Source: Pampus argenteus
Lineage: Eukaryota; Chordata; Actinopteri; Scombriformes; Stromateidae
Direction: 5' to 3'
DNA length: 64,000 bases
Assembly: GCA_036937835.1 (NCBI GenBank)
Contig: CM072862.1
Coordinates: 11,708,501 to 11,772,500 of the forward strand
Every line of letters starts with the position of its first letter. Positions within the stretch are counted from its first letter, which is position 1. Below the pieces are notes generated by a model, which was not told the DNA's origin, ran no database searches, and was given only the letters and a program-made list of their open reading frames with translations. Both the position numbers and the translations under genes were made by a program. Below, one piece after another: positions 1-11,342 of this stretch.

Positions 1-103
1 ATCAAAGACAACCATTTTTACAAATGTGATAAAACTATGAAAACTGATGAGAATGGGAGTCTGTGTGAGAGAAAACAAAAGACAATTGTCTGTCTGAAGT
101 CAC

Positions 104-168
104 CTGCTCACTGAGGCCCTTGTGAGCTCGGTCTCTCCTCGGTCTCCTCCTGCATCTGTCACTGATTC
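104..168 (-). CDS. lpin1: lpin1 coding exon 14
   Basis: Residues 576-597, phase 0 in, 2 out. ESVTDAGGDRGETELTRA is a variable linker between the tryptophan motif and the catalytic domain. The next exon would lie left of position 1. Confidence 0.85.
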
Positions 169-1527
169 CTGAAGTGTACAAAAGTCAAATAGCACAATTG
201 TCTTAATCCACTCAAGCCTAATGTGGTGATGTTGAGGAAGAAATATGGCTCCAAGCCTGTGTTACAATAAAGGAGTAAAGACTCATCAATGATGTGTGTT
301 TCCATGCACTTACTGATTTGGAGTCACTGTTCCTACTTCTCCATGAGAACCACCAGCGTCCTCCTTTCTTTGGCATCTTCTCCTTCATGATGTTCTCCAC
401 TGAGGCCTGGAGACAGTCATGCACATACAACTCAAAACTGACTGAAAATGTAACTCAAAACCAACAGAAAACTCTAAACTATAAAAACTATACAAATAGC
501 AAAGCGTAAAACAGATAAACCTATACACAAATTAACATAATAAAGCACAAAAAAACAAAAAACAACAACAACTGGCACGCTTCAAACCACACTGATCTGT
601 AACTTCAGCTACAGATGAAAGTGCACGGGCATGCAAACAAAGAGCAAAGGATGCAATTTAAAATCTGAACGGTAGAGTAACATCTGAAAGATGTGATTAG
701 ATTGGCAGAGGTAAAAACACAAGACACAGACAGACATCAGAGACATGCGCTGATGACCAACACCCAAGCAAAGCCAGAAAACATCCTACAGGCTGGGAAG
801 CGCTGGAGCCAAACAGCCCGGGGAGGCAGTATGAGAAGAGGCCGAAAGCAGAAAAAACATAACTTAAGCACCAACACTTAAGCACACAGAATGAAGGGAT
901 GGTGGGAGAAAGAAAATATTTAAATAAAAGGGAAAAAGTAAGAAGGGGGATAAACACATGGCATTATTAAAGTGTTATTGGAACAGTTAGATTTACTGTA
1001 CATAAAGCAATATTTCACTGTGGTATAAGATTGGCAGCTTGCTTCCACATGTGTGTTTATAAAGAGAGTTTTAATTGCTGATACATCCACACTGATCAAT
1101 GTAAAAACTCACATAGAAATGACGATATAATGCAATGACTGAAGTGGATGTCACTTTGTTTGGAAACAGTTATTACAAGAGTATGATAGGAAATAAATGT
1201 GAACACACTTTTGACTTGGTTGAACTGTCATAAACCAATGTGAGGATGTTGGCAAATGAAAAACCAAAGTGAAACATTAGATTAGAGAGATTAATTGCAA
1301 AATGCTGGGAGTGCACAAAAGGAAGGATGTGATGCACAAGGTTACAGAACACTAAAAGATAATGCAATCAAGATAAAATAATTCAACAACATAATATAGC
1401 TATTTCTTTTAACTATATCTTACATATCTCATTCAGTGCTACATATCATATCTACAGGACAAGTGTACAAAAACAAGCCTCTATTTACTGTAATGAACAG
1501 AGCTCCACAACACAGCATACACAGTTT

Positions 1528-1588
<61 letters not shown>

Positions 1589-4500
1589 TCTTACCTGCGG
1601 TAAGGGTTTATGGTACACCTGCATGGCCAGCATGACAGGAGCTGCTGTGTTCCAGTTGTAGTACCTAAGACAGATGACAGAGCGCTATAAGCACTTTGTA
1701 CACCCACAGATGTCTCTGCAAACCACAGCTCACATACCTTTATTATAAGGGAGGGAGGACTTATTGCAGCACGGTCTCATCCCAACAGTAGTGATTTAGT
1801 CAAGATAAAAAGTACTTAACTTGAAAATGTATTATATTATGTATGTACTTTTACATGTATTTTGTTTCAAAGAACACAACTAAATATGTATGAGTATTAC
1901 AGTACTGTGTTCTGATATAAGAAACAAAACAAAACACTCTACAGTAAAAATGTGTGAAACACATGGTGAAGAATAAAGCAGTACATACTTGTTTCCTATC
2001 TTGACCACCAGATTTGGATCATCGATAAGAGAAGGGTTTTCACAGAAGTGCTGGTAGCACACTGCCCTCTCCTGGAACTGCTCTGTGGCATAAACACACA
2101 GACACACACACACACACAATTACATAAAAATATTGTTGTTTTGTTTTAGGTAACATTTATGTACAACAGAAGAAGATATTAGACATGTTTGTTTATACAT
2201 TTAAAGTTTAAGGGCACTCTAATGCACTTTGACTCTCTCATGCCTCCTGACACATTTCTTATCCTACCTCTTGTGATCTCTGTATTGTCGGTGAGCCCTC
2301 CACACAACGAGATAGCGACATGAGGCAAGTCCCCCATTTGATCCGACAAACTGTCCACACCACTGTCCACCCCACTGCTGCCCACTGAGAGTGGGGACTG
2401 ATTGGCACTTTGCACACCCATCATCATCATCTCTGAGTCCCCCTTCATTGAGCTACTGCCTCCATCACTGTGGAGAAAGAAAACAGGCATTTTACTATTA
2501 AACTGTATGTGTAACTGTAAATGTATGTGTCTGGTACTGTACCTTTTAGGGAAGTAGAGAGCAGCTACTTCAGGCTCGAGCTCTGTAATGTCATCCAGGT
2601 ATATACCATCAGCACCCAGGTGTTGGCTTCTCTTTTCTAGTAAGAGACACATAATTAGTAGGAGAATCAAGCAATTGCATAGTGGCATATGGACATTGAA
2701 TTGTTTGAGATAGAGTGTTCATACCTTTCTTCTTAGATGGTGAATCTGTTCTTCTGATGGGGCTACCTTTATTCCCACCTTCATCCAAATGATCAGGGAG
2801 AATCCTGGGAGACACTGAGCAGGCCGTTAAACCCTCCATCTCTGCGCATGACGCCCCCACATTTTCTATTTCTCTACCTATTGAAAAAGGAAAAAAAAAA
2901 AAAAGAAGGAACCAATCAAAACTGGCTGATCTGTGGATTTTTATGTGAGACAGCAATATGTGTCTAGTGCTGTAACCCCTTTCAAAAGAGATACTCTACT
3001 CAAAACATACTTTATATACTTGGATGTCAGATATGAAGAATATCACCTGTACCAACTATTCACAGTAACCTCCTCTAAAAATTACCTTGCTCTCCTGCAG
3101 CCCTGTCTATAGTCTTATTAGTTATTCCGACACTGGCTCCAATTTGGCTCTCTTCAGCATCTTTGCACCTGCTGTGAGCTGCAGTCTCCCCTGGCTGGGG
3201 TACATAGAGAGTGAGGGAGGGGGGTCCAGCTTCACTGATGGCTCTAAAGTGAGTGCTGGAAGACATTGGGATGGAGACTGCTTTGGCAGGGTCCTGCTTC
3301 TGGTGGGAGGTCAGGAAAGATGGCTGCGAGAAAGACAGAGAGATTAACCTTTTCACACATGTTTTCCTTTGATTTCACTTTCTATATTCTATATTCATCT
3401 GTGTATTATTATGTTAAACCCTTCTCTCCTTCCCTCACACGTTCCTTCCTTCACTCTATCCTTCTTAGCATTTGCACTTTCTGTACCTGGGCAGCCTGTG
3501 GCAGCTCCCCCCATGTCCACAGCATCTCAGGGTTGTCTTTACTCTGATTGGCTAGCTCAGAGTCACTCTTCGGCGTTGATGACCGTGAATCATCAGGGCT
3601 GCTGGGAAATGGGAATTATTTAAATCAATCTCTAGATATCTTTAACATACATGATCAACATACTAAAATAAAAAAGCAGATAAAATATCTGGATAAAATC
3701 CCTTATCAAGTTTTTATTTAATTGTATTTCTTTGCTACAAACTTTGTGCTTTTTCTTTATTAGTGCATTATTTCTTCCAGCATTCAGAGAAGGTAAAACT
3801 GAAGACAATACCTGACAAGGGAGAAATGAGAGGTCTGCTGAGGACAAGAGATGGACAGACCGCAGGATGGGAGGATGGAGAGAGAATCCTTAATCACATT
3901 ACTACAGGAAGACACAAAGACACAGAAAGACAGAAAAGGGAGACAGAGAATCATGATTTTTATCTACTCATTTAAGGAAAGTTTGTAATACAATATGAAC
4001 AGAATAATAAAGAACTGAACAGAGGCAAACACTTAAGGAATTAGTTTATCATAAAGTGTATCATAAAGCGTGCGTGTGTGTGTTTTATGGTCAAACAATA
4101 CCTCTGTGAACGGGTCCAATCAGTGCTGGTGGGTGTGTTGGCTGTAGACTCTTGATCACCATACACAGGTCTGATCACAAACACACACACATGTGGAGAT
4201 GTCGGTCATAAACACACATTATTTTGTATATTGTATAAATACACAACTACAGTGTCTCTGCAAGCACAAATAAAGTAAAACAAGCATAAATGTCTGCGTA
4301 TCTGTGAATTATAAAAAACTGTGTTATAAAAAAACAATCTATTATGAGAGTTTTGCAGCCTGCCTGCCTGTAACCGCACGTCACTAAATACCCTAAAAGA
4401 TATGTTCACTACATACATTGTGAAGCATGACATGAAGCTGAGACACATTCCTTCATGTCTTTAAGGGTTTCAGGAATGTTCTCATCCCACCATGTGGTAA

Positions 4501-7500
4501 ACTTTCTAAAAAAGCCTGACTCCCCTGCAGTAGGGATGGCATTGTGAGCCAATATTTCACAGAGACAGAGTACACTGTGGGAACAGGACAAATCCTTGGA
4601 ACATGTCCAAGAAACAGAGCTGCATTTCAAAGCGCCTCACACACATAGACACACAAAAACAGGCACACACATGCAGACTCACGCACTAATACTGTTTAAA
4701 GCATTCATTTGATCAATTGAAATGATTTTTTACTAAAAACCTGTTTCATATACAGTAAAATTGGTTCAAAGGACTACAATGTGATATGATAAAAGTCGGA
4801 CACTTACCTCTTCCCATTTACAGTAATTCTAGTAACAAATCCTAAAAACTGACATTTATCAATGAGAGGATCGACAGAATGTTTTCATTTTTAAAGGGAT
4901 TTTGTTATATTACACGTAGTCGCATGGTGCCCTTTCCAGAGAGCTGAAACAACCACTTAATTCATAAAAACATAAACAAGCAGTCTCTCTCCTTAACACA
5001 ATTAGAGGAGTGATTGGCAGTAATCATCTGCCTCACAAACAACATTGTGACTGCTGATGAGGGTTGTTTACCACAATAGAGGCAGACAGACTTTAATAAC
5101 CTCTGTCTCTCTTTCTCCCTCTGTATCTATCATTTCTTATGTACACACTCACACACCTGCTAATGTCCCCCTCTCTCTCCTCATCTGAGCTCAAGTCGAT
5201 GGTAAACATGTCCTCATCCTCCGAAAACTCCTCTCCGCTCTCCTCTCTCCTCGCTCCTCCACCTCCCTCTGGCCGTGCCTTTCTCCTCCTCTTCCTCCTC
5301 TTCTTGGTCATCCCGCCATCACTTTGCTGCAGCCCAAGTTTCTGGACAGGAAGTGAGCTGCAGGGGATAGTATCTACACGATAAAGATAGTAGCATGAAG
5401 ACAGAAAAAAGTCACGCACATTTTCACACAAAAATGTCTTTTTGCAGCAGGGCCTACCATGGTGACGAGAACTGCCCCTGCCCAGCTGGGACTCCATTAA
5501 CTCCTCCCCTGTTGACATGATGGGTGATGTCGCCAGGTAGGCCGGGACCACTTCCTGTCAGAAGAGGGATTGACATAACATATGAGGTTATATTCAAAAG
5601 ATTTATGATGGTGGCATCATAAATCATACTGTCCAAACAAAAGTGAGCAGTGATTGATGTTTATAACTGATTTCATTTTGATTTCTGACAAGAAAAGAAA
5701 AGAAATAGAAGATATTAAATATTGGAGATGCAGCTTTTTCCATATATGGCCCTAATTCATGCAACAGCCAACCAGGAGACATTAAACAGGCACTAAATAG
5801 TGTGCTGTAAAAACCGGCTAAAGACGTAGTTCAGCTTACACTTAGCTTTTAATGAATGCATCTGTTTTTCAGCTTTGTAATTGGTTTTTAATTTAATAAT
5901 TAGTTTTTTTGCTTGTTTTTATTATTATTAATGAAGTATGTGTTGTTTTGTTATATTTTTATGTTTTTATGTGAAGAATTACTTAATATATATTTTGATT
6001 GATTTAATTGATTTTGTTGTTGTGTTGCAGCTATTTGGTCATAAATCAAAGTATCTATCTGATATCTGGTAGATGTTGATATATTTCAGTGGATGAGCCT
6101 TACTGGGAAAATACACCTAAAATATTTTGGATGCCTCATTATATATCTGTAAACATATCTGTATCTCTTAAAGCTAGAAGTGAACTGCTTTAGAAAAAAA
6201 TAACATTCTCTGCACAAAACTGAATCTATATGTGACATATGGTAACTGTTTTCATCTTTTGAAACAAATCATCTTCATCCACACAACAGACCAGCAATAC
6301 AGGCTTTGTTTAGGCCTATATTACAAATTGTTTACTACATTTCACACAGTATTTTCAGTCTCCCAGATTGGAAACACTAACGTGACGAGATAAACATGAA
6401 AGCGATGCGAGGCAGTTGAACATAACCACATCAAAATAAACACTATGTGGCTTTTTCACCCCGGTTATTCATGTTACAGAATATTAATATCAGCATTTAA
6501 CATTTAGTTACTGTTTACCATGCAGGATCTATTTGTCAACACACAAGCCCTAACACATTTTTAAATTTAACTTGACACCCTGAGAAACAGAGAGGGGGGT
6601 TGAGTAAAGGAGGCGCAGGAGTCCTGCGTATTTTTCACTGTGTATGTTCGTCTGTCCGTCTCATCTGTCTAAAGGTGAATTCAGCAGAGCTATAAATAGC
6701 CCTCGGGCGGTTTTCCACTCTGCAGAAGGAGCGGTATGTAAAGAACAGGATTTGGCACACGGCCCAAAGTGTGTCACAAACACGGTCAAGACATAGCACT
6801 AATTGTGCCAACTGACTGACTGTTGGAGATGCATTTGTAATATTTACTGTAATAGAGATGGTAAGTAATGTAAGCAGAGTTAGAACATAGCAATTCTTAA
6901 TTTAGGGATTTGATTATTTCAGATATCACATTTTCCCTTTATTTACTGACTGGGAAACAGTCCTCAAGTTTTCATGAATACTGACTTCACAGAATCAGTT
7001 GGAAAAACAAAAGGAAATGTTTCCATGTCAGATTCATTTCTACAAAATGTGCAGCACATATTTCCACTGAAGAAGATCTAGTAGGTCTATGAAAATCTAT
7101 TTTATTAAGATAGGACTTTAGTATTGTGCTGAACAGTTACTTAAATTTTATACAATTAAAGTTTGGCAGATAACAGTTCACCACACAGGAGCTGTGGCCA
7201 AAGCCTATGACATGGATTGTACAGTATGTTTGTTGTTCTAAATGCTAGACAAGATCAGCACACTATTTACATTCTTGCCATTGTCACATGGTCATGGGAC
7301 TCCAGTATGAAGCTCTGTGCTGATTTATAACAGCTAGGATGGAGCTTTACACTTTGTTTTCAGGATTTTTCGTTCTTTTCCATCTGTACACTTATTGTTA
7401 TTTATTGAAATAGGTCCTCTGATCCAAAAATTGCACTGCAAGTTTGTACAGGTAAAAGTTTTTTTGTATGGTTTACTAACGGGCAGCTTTGTTACGGACT

Positions 7501-9145
7501 CCTGGTTTTTGGACCCTTTGTGTTTTTATTATTTTAGTTTGCTCTATTCATACTGTCATGGACTTTCTGTGTTTTCAGGTGTTTTTATGTTTTTCTCGAG
7601 TCTACTTGAGATTTTGCATTTTCTCCCACCGCCTGCTTTTCTATCCACACTTATCTTCCACACCTGCCCTGTATAAACATCATCAGTCCTGTACTGCTCC
7701 CTGTGCCTTCTCAGCCAATCAGCTCCCTGTCCTGCCCGCTCACCTGTGCCCCATTTCCTGATTAGCTCAGTTTGTATTTCAGTCCTGTTTTTCAGTTCAG
7801 TCTGGTTGGAGCCTCTCTTCTGTTTTGTTGTTGTTTGTTGTAGTCTGTTCAGCCTGCATTTGGGTCCACTCTCCGCTTTATGTGACAATCCTAACCTCCA
7901 ATAGCATCCCTACAGTAATTTACTGCAGAGGGATTCAGAAAAAACACACATCTATAAAAAATACATCCCTATGCAGAGATGCACTTGATACTGGTTCCAC
8001 AGTGTGCCAGCCTGACACCACATTTGCCTATTAAATACATGCAAGTGCACATACCGGGCAGGATGCACTGTAATGTGCACCTTATAGCATCTGAATACTA
8101 GTGCTGCCATGACAAACTTCTGATAAAGTTATTGTTTTGGATCGACCTTATTTATTTTTATGGCTATAGATAGCTCTTGGGTTGTTTTAGGTGGCCTTTT
8201 ATATTGTTTTTATGATTACCATAAATATTTTAGATGATAGTTGCTGTTGTCTATTTGCCTATTTCGTCCAGGACGCTGTATAGAAGAGATTTATAATCTT
8301 AGTTAGGATTTTCTGATTAAATTAAGGCTCAATATGATTTTAAATATATCTATATATTTTGCACTTGGTGCTGTATAGTGATGACAGGATGTTTTTGAAG
8401 GTGAGAGCGAGACACTCCAGCTGTCCAGGAGACTTCACTGTTGCAATCTCATGTTGCATTTCAGATGAGGAGAGGAGGGGCACAATTCTTATTCTGGGCT
8501 TGTCTGGGCAGGAAAACAAGCGATCTGAGCCCAATAACTAAAATAACAAGTCATGCAGATTTGGATTCATCAGTAAGCAGCAAAACCAGTTAGAATTAAC
8601 AGAATGCAGAGAATTAAATGTGTTGACTTTCAGTTCAGGTCGAGCAATGCTGCACAGCCAAGCTGTGACCTTCATGCCACTAAGTTATGTTCTGTCCTAT
8701 ATTTGTTTCTATGTGTGTGTTTACTCACTCAGTGTCTGGCAGTCATTACTCACCAGTGTGTTCTCAGTCTCTCTGACAAAGAAGGCCTCCCCATTTTCTC
8801 CAAGCTTCATGTGCAAACTCACTGGCTCTCCGTTGATCTCTATGTCCACCTGCAGGACAGAATTTATTATGTGTTAAACTTTATTAGCATGTATTAGGCT
8901 ACTTCTAATTTGGGATTTTGTTGTAACAGTTTTTAATGTGTGATCTGTCGCACCACTTTCTCACGGGACCGCAGTACTCCCAACTTGCCGAAGCGGACAT
9001 GGAAGGGGGAGCACTGCAGGGAGCCATCGGGCTGCCGGACCACGATGACATCTATACATCCAGACAGCGTTGCTGGGTTGAGGCCCCTGTACAGCTCCTT
9101 GACCTGTACAAACACCTGGCCCGCCAACTGACCCACATAGTTCAT
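104..9145 (-). CDS. lpin1: lipin-1, phosphatidate phosphatase (5' part, 14 coding exons)
   Basis: Lipin-1 converts phosphatidate to diacylglycerol at the ER membrane and also enters the nucleus as a coactivator. Coding segments, 5' to 3': 8954-9145, 8754-8849, 5458-5554, 5157-5373, 4102-4170, 3487-3598, 3086-3323, 2725-2877, 2543-2636, 2268-2467, 1989-2082, 1595-1664, 314-406, 104-168. They splice in frame to 1790 nt (about 597 residues). The start reads MNYVGQLAGQVF, the hallmark N-LIP sequence. The N-LIP glycine at residue 84, mutated in the mouse fld2j allele, is intact. A basic nuclear signal KKRRKRRRK lies at 152-160, and the conserved KKGGRWWFSW motif follows near 558-567. The DxDxT catalytic exons are off the left edge, so enzyme integrity cannot be judged. 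The choice of lpin1 over lpin2/3 rests on similarity and on adjacency to greb1. Confidence 0.95.
314..406 (-). CDS. lpin1: lpin1 coding exon 13 (WWF motif)
   Basis: Exactly 93 nt, residues 545-575, phase 0 in and out. It contains MKEKMPKKGGRWWFSWR, the conserved tryptophan motif of lipins. Confidence 0.95.
407..1594 (-). other. lpin1: lpin1 intron 12 (non-coding)
   Basis: AT-rich, with no exon seen. Its 5' end, at high coordinates, is an intronic CA repeat followed by an AT repeat (1528-1587). Confidence 0.7.
1528..1587. repeat. (AT)n(GT)n microsatellite at lpin1 splice donor
   Basis: About 11 TA units followed by about 18 GT units. On the transcribed strand it is a CA repeat beginning 7 nt after the exon 12 donor, a position where hnRNP L binding can affect splicing. 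Confidence 0.95.
1595..1664 (-). CDS. lpin1: lpin1 coding exon 12
   Basis: Residues 521-544. It reads YYNWNTAAPVMLAMQVYH to the phase-0 donor. That donor is followed within a few bases by a long intronic CA repeat. Confidence 0.95.
1989..2082 (-). CDS. lpin1: lpin1 coding exon 11
   Basis: Residues 490-521. ENPSLIDDPNLVVKIGNK matches the family. The acceptor CCACAG lies just after a TG-rich tract, and the donor is GTATGT. Confidence 0.95.
2268..2467 (-). CDS. lpin1: lpin1 coding exon 10
   Basis: Residues 423-490. It contains SANQSPLSVGSSGVDSGVDS and HVAISLCGGLTD, highly conserved lipin sequence. A short run of four methionines precedes this block. Confidence 0.95.
2543..2636 (-). CDS. lpin1: lpin1 coding exon 9
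   Basis: Residues 392-423. It reads QHLGADGIYLDDITELEP then EVAALYFPK, which is diagnostic of the lipin family. Confidence 0.95.
2725..2877 (-). CDS. lpin1: lpin1 coding exon 8
   Basis: Residues 341-392, phase 1 in and out. It ends RRTDSPSKKK, matching the conserved TDSPSRKR segment. The acceptor CAATAG follows a pyrimidine tract. Confidence 0.92.
3086..3323 (-). CDS. lpin1: lpin1 coding exon 7
   Basis: Residues 262-341, phase 0 in, 1 out. A poorly conserved Ser/Pro-rich linker beginning PSFLTSHQKQ. It is supported mainly by splice signals and by frame continuity with both neighbours. Confidence 0.85.
3487..3598 (-). CDS. lpin1: lpin1 coding exon 6
   Basis: Residues 224-261, phase 2 in, 0 out. 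It contains SSTPKSDSEL and NPEMLWTWGELPQAAQ, strongly conserved in lipin-1. Confidence 0.94.
4102..4170 (-). CDS. lpin1: lpin1 coding exon 5
   Basis: A short 69-nt exon, residues 201-224, phase 2 in and out. It reads RPVYGDQEST to DWTRSQ, the weakly conserved linker after the nuclear signal. Because it preserves frame it could be skipped without a frameshift (inference). Confidence 0.85.
5157..5373 (-). CDS. lpin1: lpin1 coding exon 4 (nuclear localisation signal)
   Basis: Residues 129-201. It carries the polybasic signal KKRRKRRRK and the acidic SEDEDMFTIDLSSDEE stretch. The acceptor GTGTAG at 5374 was chosen because it alone keeps frame with the preceding phase-1 exon; nearby CTGCAG sites do not. 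Confidence 0.92.
5458..5554 (-). CDS. lpin1: lpin1 coding exon 3
   Basis: Residues 97-129, phase 0 in, 1 out. YLATSPIMSTGEELME corresponds to the HLATSPI segment after N-LIP. Donor GTAGGC. Confidence 0.92.
6690..6699. promoter_or_regulatory. MEF2-type site (CTATAAATAG)
   Basis: Exact match to the MEF2 consensus CTA(A/T)4TAG, also readable as a TATA box. It sits in a locally GC-rich part of the lpin1 intron. Muscle regulation of lpin1 is plausible but not shown. Confidence 0.35.
7490..7887 (+). mobile_element. probable solo LTR-like retroelement fragment
   Basis: The segment starts TGTTACGG and ends TGTGACA, the TG...CA form of an LTR, 398 bp long. It has an internal TATA-like TGTATAAAC near 7670 and a CT-rich body resembling teleost Ty3/Gypsy LTRs from memory. 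No clear 5-bp target duplication and no adjoining gag/pol coding are visible, so a non-LTR origin is possible. Confidence 0.4.
8754..8849 (-). CDS. lpin1: lpin1 coding exon 2 (N-LIP)
   Basis: Residues 65-96, phase 0 in and out. It reads VDIEINGEPV then KLGENGEAFFV, and includes the functionally essential glycine at position 84. Donor GTGAGT. Confidence 0.95.
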
Positions 9146-9148
9146 GGT
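8954..9148 (-). CDS. lpin1: lpin1 first coding exon (N-LIP start)
   Basis: Coding part 8954-9145, residues 1-64, ending in phase 0. The acceptor TTACAG precedes ACC-ATG, leaving only 3 nt of leader in this exon, so a separate 5'UTR exon is required. It reads from MNYVGQLAGQ to RSREKV, which is near-invariant N-LIP sequence. Confidence 0.95.
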
Positions 9149-11067
9149 CTGTAACTGGAGATAGATATGAAAGGAGAGAAGGAGACAATTTTAAGTTAAT
9201 TTCTTTCCTTTTTTGTCCTTTTTAAATACGTTTTTCAATATATATTTTAAGCCCACAGAGGCAGGACAAATGACCTGTAAAGAACTTTAATTGTCATGGG
9301 GAACAAACTCTTGACAGATGAGATGTCTGCCTGCCACATTACGTAATATACATTATTGATCTGCTGATTCCAATTACTGCCCACACACACCAGACACCCA
9401 GGCAATCTCAGATGTCCATCAGGCTGCTAACACATAACTAAAACAAAGAGATTTCAACATTTAATTCTTAATAATTGGATGGATGTGAAAACATACTGTT
9501 TTCCCTTTTGTGTCCCTCTGTTAAAAACACACATCACGACAGAAACTCAAAATTGCCTCTTTCTCTTTGTAATGCAAATACGCTCCATCAGAGAGGAGAT
9601 TAATTGTGCGGTGCTGTGCCAGTCTCCCTGACCCGCACACAGCCTCTAATGCTCTCTGTCCCGAATGCCAAACACGGCCCTGGAAAGACACGCTGACAAG
9701 AAAATCCATTCACTGAACCGGGAGATGGTGGCTGTGGATGTGGGGGACGGAGAGAGAAAGAGAGCAAGAAAATACATCAGACGTCAAGGAGAAATGAATA
9801 ACACTGCTTGTACTTTGTGGATAAGTTGATATTTCATGCTGCCTTACAAACACATTGAGAGTATTTACACATTACTGTATGTTAGACTTTGTAGTAGCCC
9901 AGCTAATGGCTCTACAGTCATGATGCCATTTAAGGAACAAGCTCATGTACAACATCACTGAAGGTTCATGAAGATTGTTGTAAAATGTTCAAAGCTAAAA
10001 TGGTTGACTAATGCAACAGAATCAGTCATGGCTAAGCCAATAATGTCGTTTATTCGGCTATTAACTCTACCAACAAACATGGATTAAGGTAAAAACAGAG
10101 CGAATAAGAAAAGAGAAAGAAAAAAGGATTCTGGGAAGAGAGGTAAAACAAGAGGATGAAACAAATACAGTAAACAGGAAAGAAAGTGTGAAACTCTACA
10201 GCAAAGGAAAAGGAAATGTAGGAAAATGTAAAACGTGACATTGAAATTAGGAGATATTTAAGAGAAAAGGAAAAAGAGAAGTTGGTGCAAGAGACATGAT
10301 TAAATAAGAGTAGAGAGCAGATGGAGTTTTTAAAAAGGAGAGAAAATATAACGAAACACACACACACAAAGTATGTTATTTCACTGACTTATCTCTATAA
10401 CAAACTGACCCTTACACTCTCCACCTGCCACCTGCTTGTGCTGACTTAGATGGTGGCATCCTCTATCTCTCTATCTCCCTCACACACACAGACAGATGGC
10501 TTCATATTTTGGCTACTGATGATCACAAAACCATGAATGCCCCTTGTTTGAATCATTGGCAAATTAAGAGACATGAGCAGAGTTGTAAAGCCTGGCTTTT
10601 ATAAAAACAGAAGATTTAAAGACTCTGAATAATCCACAGAAGATTATTTCTACTTCTTTCATGAGGACTATTTTGTAGAAAGTAGTTCTGATGAAAAGAC
10701 TGTAGATTAACCTGAGTAACAAGGTCATTCATTATTTTTGGAAAGAGATGTTGCTGTTGAATTTTGTTATGTCAATACAGTAAGCACCACCGGTTAAAAT
10801 CAAATTACATTCATTGTTGTGATGGAGGAATACAGCATGGATGTCTCAAAACACTGACAAATTATGAACAGATCTCTGCATGGCTGCATATGTGTGAAAT
10901 TAGGGTTAACTGACTGATTTTCAGAGCCACACACATGTACACACACTCATAAAAGGACAAGCCACAGACCTGATATCACTGTCAACACTGGACACGTGCA
11001 AACAGATATGGCTATTCATACACACACACACACACAAACACACACCCTGGACATTTATGTTTAACAG

Positions 11068-11107
11068 CCAATCACGGTACTCCCCCATTATGTAATAACC
11101 AATCACG
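11068..11107. promoter_or_regulatory. paired CCAAT boxes in lpin1 intron 1
   Basis: The 9-mer CCAATCACG occurs twice, at 11068-11076 and 11099-11107, 31 bp apart (about three helical turns). This spacing suits paired NF-Y binding. Whether it marks an alternative lpin1 promoter or an intronic enhancer is unknown. Confidence 0.35.
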
Positions 11108-11302
11108 AGACAACCCATGGGTGTTTCAGTGTCATTCAGTCCACTTTATTGTTTTACTAAAACCGCAGAAAACAACAAAACACTGAAGGCACCTTATCTA
11201 ACTGGCTGCTGATATTTCTGAGGTAAGTGAGCAACAACACTGAGCCTGAGCTACATCCATAGTATGTGACATAAAACCCCACAGAGCCTCTTCATTAAAC
11301 GT

Positions 11303-11342
11303 TGTTTTTCCTTATTATATAGGAATATAATAAGGAAAAACA
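11303..11342. repeat. perfect 18-bp inverted repeat (hairpin)
   Basis: Arms at 11303-11320 and 11325-11342 are exact reverse complements, separated by the 4-nt loop AGGA. It lies about 400 bp downstream of the putative lpin1 exon 1. Confidence 0.9.

Larger units (their letters stand above)
5555..8753 (-). other. lpin1: lpin1 intron 3.2 kb (non-coding, repeat-bearing)
   Basis: No coding exon recognised. The segment 7490-7887 is LTR-like. A MEF2/TATA-type site CTATAAATAG lies at 6690-6699 in a GC-richer stretch. The rest is AT-rich with no clear feature. Confidence 0.6.

Noticed and set aside
2609..2956. Continuous 115-codon reading through lpin1 exon 8 and both flanking introns
   Set aside because: Only 2725-2877 is exon. 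The acceptor CAATAG and donor GTATGA match frame and homology, while the flanks do not.
5340..5373. Alternative acceptors CTGCAG or GTCCAG for lpin1 exon 4
   Set aside because: They break frame with the upstream phase-1 exon; GTGTAG at 5374 keeps it.
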